DNA from: an uncultured bacterium
GTDB taxonomy: Bacteria; Actinomycetota; Actinomycetes; S36-B12
DNA: 7,574 nucleotides
Direction of reading: 5' to 3'
Assembly (NCBI GenBank): GCA_903940375.1
Contig: CAJAKT010000098.1
Coordinates: 1 to 7,574 of the forward strand
The position numbers and the translations under genes are program-made. Shown in pieces: positions 6,882 to 7,574 of this stretch (its first letter is position 1; each line of letters opens with the position of its first letter). Below the pieces are notes generated by a model, which saw only the letters and a program-made list of their open reading frames with translations, ran no database searches and was not told the DNA's origin.

Positions 6882-6894
6882 AAGAATCCCACGC
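6882..6894 (+). promoter_or_regulatory. possible leaderless -10 element before folD
   Basis: AAGAAT (6882-6887) lies 7 bases before ATG 6895, the same spacing as at purN. It matches TANNNT except for the first base. There is no Shine-Dalgarno in the 22-base gap. A second candidate, TAGCCT (6870-6875), matches TANNNT fully but would give a leader of roughly a dozen bases with no ribosome binding site. Confidence 0.4.
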
Positions 6895-7574
6895 ATGACT
6901 GCAGTGATCCTCGACGGCAAGGCCACGGCTACCCAGGTGAAGGCCGATCTCAGGGTTCGCGTGGATGCCCTGCGGGCGCTGGGCATCACCCCCGGGCTGG
7001 GTACGGTCCTTGTCGGCGACGATCCCGGCAGCCACGCGTATGTCGGCGGCAAGCACAAGGACTGCGCTGAGGTGGGAATGGCCTCCATCCGCGTTGACCT
7101 GCCCGCAGACACATCGCAGGAGCAGCTGGACGCCGAGATCCGACGGCTCAACGAGGATCCGGCCGTCACGGGCTACATCGTCCAACTGCCGCTGCCCAAG
7201 CACCTCGATGCGAACCGCGTCCTGACCCTGATGGATCCGGCCAAGGACGCCGACGGCCTGCACCCGACGAACCTCGGCCGGCTCGTGCTCGGTGAGCCGG
7301 CGCCCCTTCCGTGCACACCACGCGGCATCGTCGAACTCCTGCGTCGATATGGCGTCGAGATCAATGGCGCTGAGGTTGTTGTCGTCGGTCGCGGAGTCAC
7401 GGTGGGTCGTCCACTGGGCCTGTTGCTCACTCGCAAGTCGGAGAACGCGACGGTGACCCTGTGCCATACGGGCACGAAGGACCTCGCATCCCATCTGCGG
7501 ACAGCCGACATCATCGTTGCGGCGGCCGGCGTTCCGCATCTCGTGACGGCGGACCTCGTTCGCGCGGGTGCGGC
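6895..7574 (+). CDS. folD: methylenetetrahydrofolate dehydrogenase/cyclohydrolase, 3' end outside window
   Basis: The first 226 codons of FolD, cut by the right edge; full proteins are about 280-300 residues. FolD interconverts 5,10-methylene-, 5,10-methenyl- and 10-formyltetrahydrofolate using NADP, in the cytoplasm. Visible motifs: the active-site Tyr49 and Lys53 in S-H-A-Y-V-G-G-K (46-53); I-V-Q-L-P-L-P (95-101); P-A-K-D-A-D-G-L-H-P-T-N (115-126); a C-T-P segment; and the cofactor motif G-R-G-V-T-V-G-R-P. The serine common in that last motif (GRS) is glycine here, a variant I recall as usual in actinobacteria. The start has no Shine-Dalgarno; ATG 6895 gives the normal N-terminus. Its product, 10-formyltetrahydrofolate, is the substrate of PurN and PurH encoded upstream. 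Confidence 0.97.
   Translation, partial: MTAVILDGKATATQVKADLRVRVDALRALGITPGLGTVLVGDDPGSHAYVGGKHKDCAEVGMASIRVDLPADTSQEQLDAEIRRLNEDPAVTGYIVQLPLPKHLDANRVLTLMDPAKDADGLHPTNLGRLVLGEPAPLPCTPRGIVELLRRYGVEINGAEVVVVGRGVTVGRPLGLLLTRKSENATVTLCHTGTKDLASHLRTADIIVAAAGVPHLVTADLVRAGA

Noticed and set aside
5466..7169. A 567-codon open frame on the minus strand across purH, the transporter and folD
   Set aside because: It lies antisense to three well-supported genes. Its translation is a low-complexity run of Arg, Asp, His and Gly without domains, the usual result of third-position GC bias leaving the opposite strand free of stops.

Overview
This window reads as an ordinary chromosomal core region of a high-GC actinobacterium. 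The evidence is roughly two-thirds G+C by eye, strong G/C bias at third codon positions, several GTG starts, and a PerM/DUF6350 membrane gene directly ahead of purN-purH. That gene order is known from Mycobacterium tuberculosis (Rv0955-Rv0956-Rv0957). I cannot name the genus. All eight genes lie on the + strand, are tightly packed, and share similar base composition. I see no mobile element, tRNA, rRNA, CRISPR array or attachment site.

Layout. Positions 38-796 encode a TauE/SafE-type membrane exporter. Positions 823-1617 encode a short-chain dehydrogenase/reductase with a complete catalytic tetrad. A 72-bp gap holding two small GC-rich inverted repeats precedes the PerM-like protein (1690-3012). 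A second, unnamed multi-pass membrane protein follows (3025-3738), with its ribosome binding site overlapping the perM stop codon. Next come purN (3781-4356) and purH (4353-5921), overlapping by 4 bases, then a DMT-superfamily transporter of the YdcZ/DUF606 type (5922-6872) whose ATG directly abuts the purH stop. The 5' two-thirds or so of folD starts at 6895 and runs off the right edge.

How the genes fit together. PurN (step 3) and PurH (steps 9-10) are the two 10-formyltetrahydrofolate-consuming enzymes of de novo purine synthesis, and FolD makes 10-formyltetrahydrofolate. The right half therefore groups a one-carbon donor enzyme with its two main consumers, interrupted by one transporter. 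PerM is linked to cell division in mycobacteria. The exporter and dehydrogenase at the left have no evident link to the purine genes.

The most useful non-coding pattern is in the gene starts. Genes that overlap or closely follow another gene (membrane protein, purH) and the first gene have Shine-Dalgarno sequences. The four genes preceded by a gap (SDR, perM, purN, folD) lack one, and carry a -10-like hexamer 6-7 bases before the start codon, as expected for leaderless transcripts. The example at purN (TAGGGT, 7 bases, GTG) is convincing; the others are weaker. I did not find a clearly novel biological system. The points most worth following are the membrane gene coupled to perM and the transporter embedded between purH and folD.
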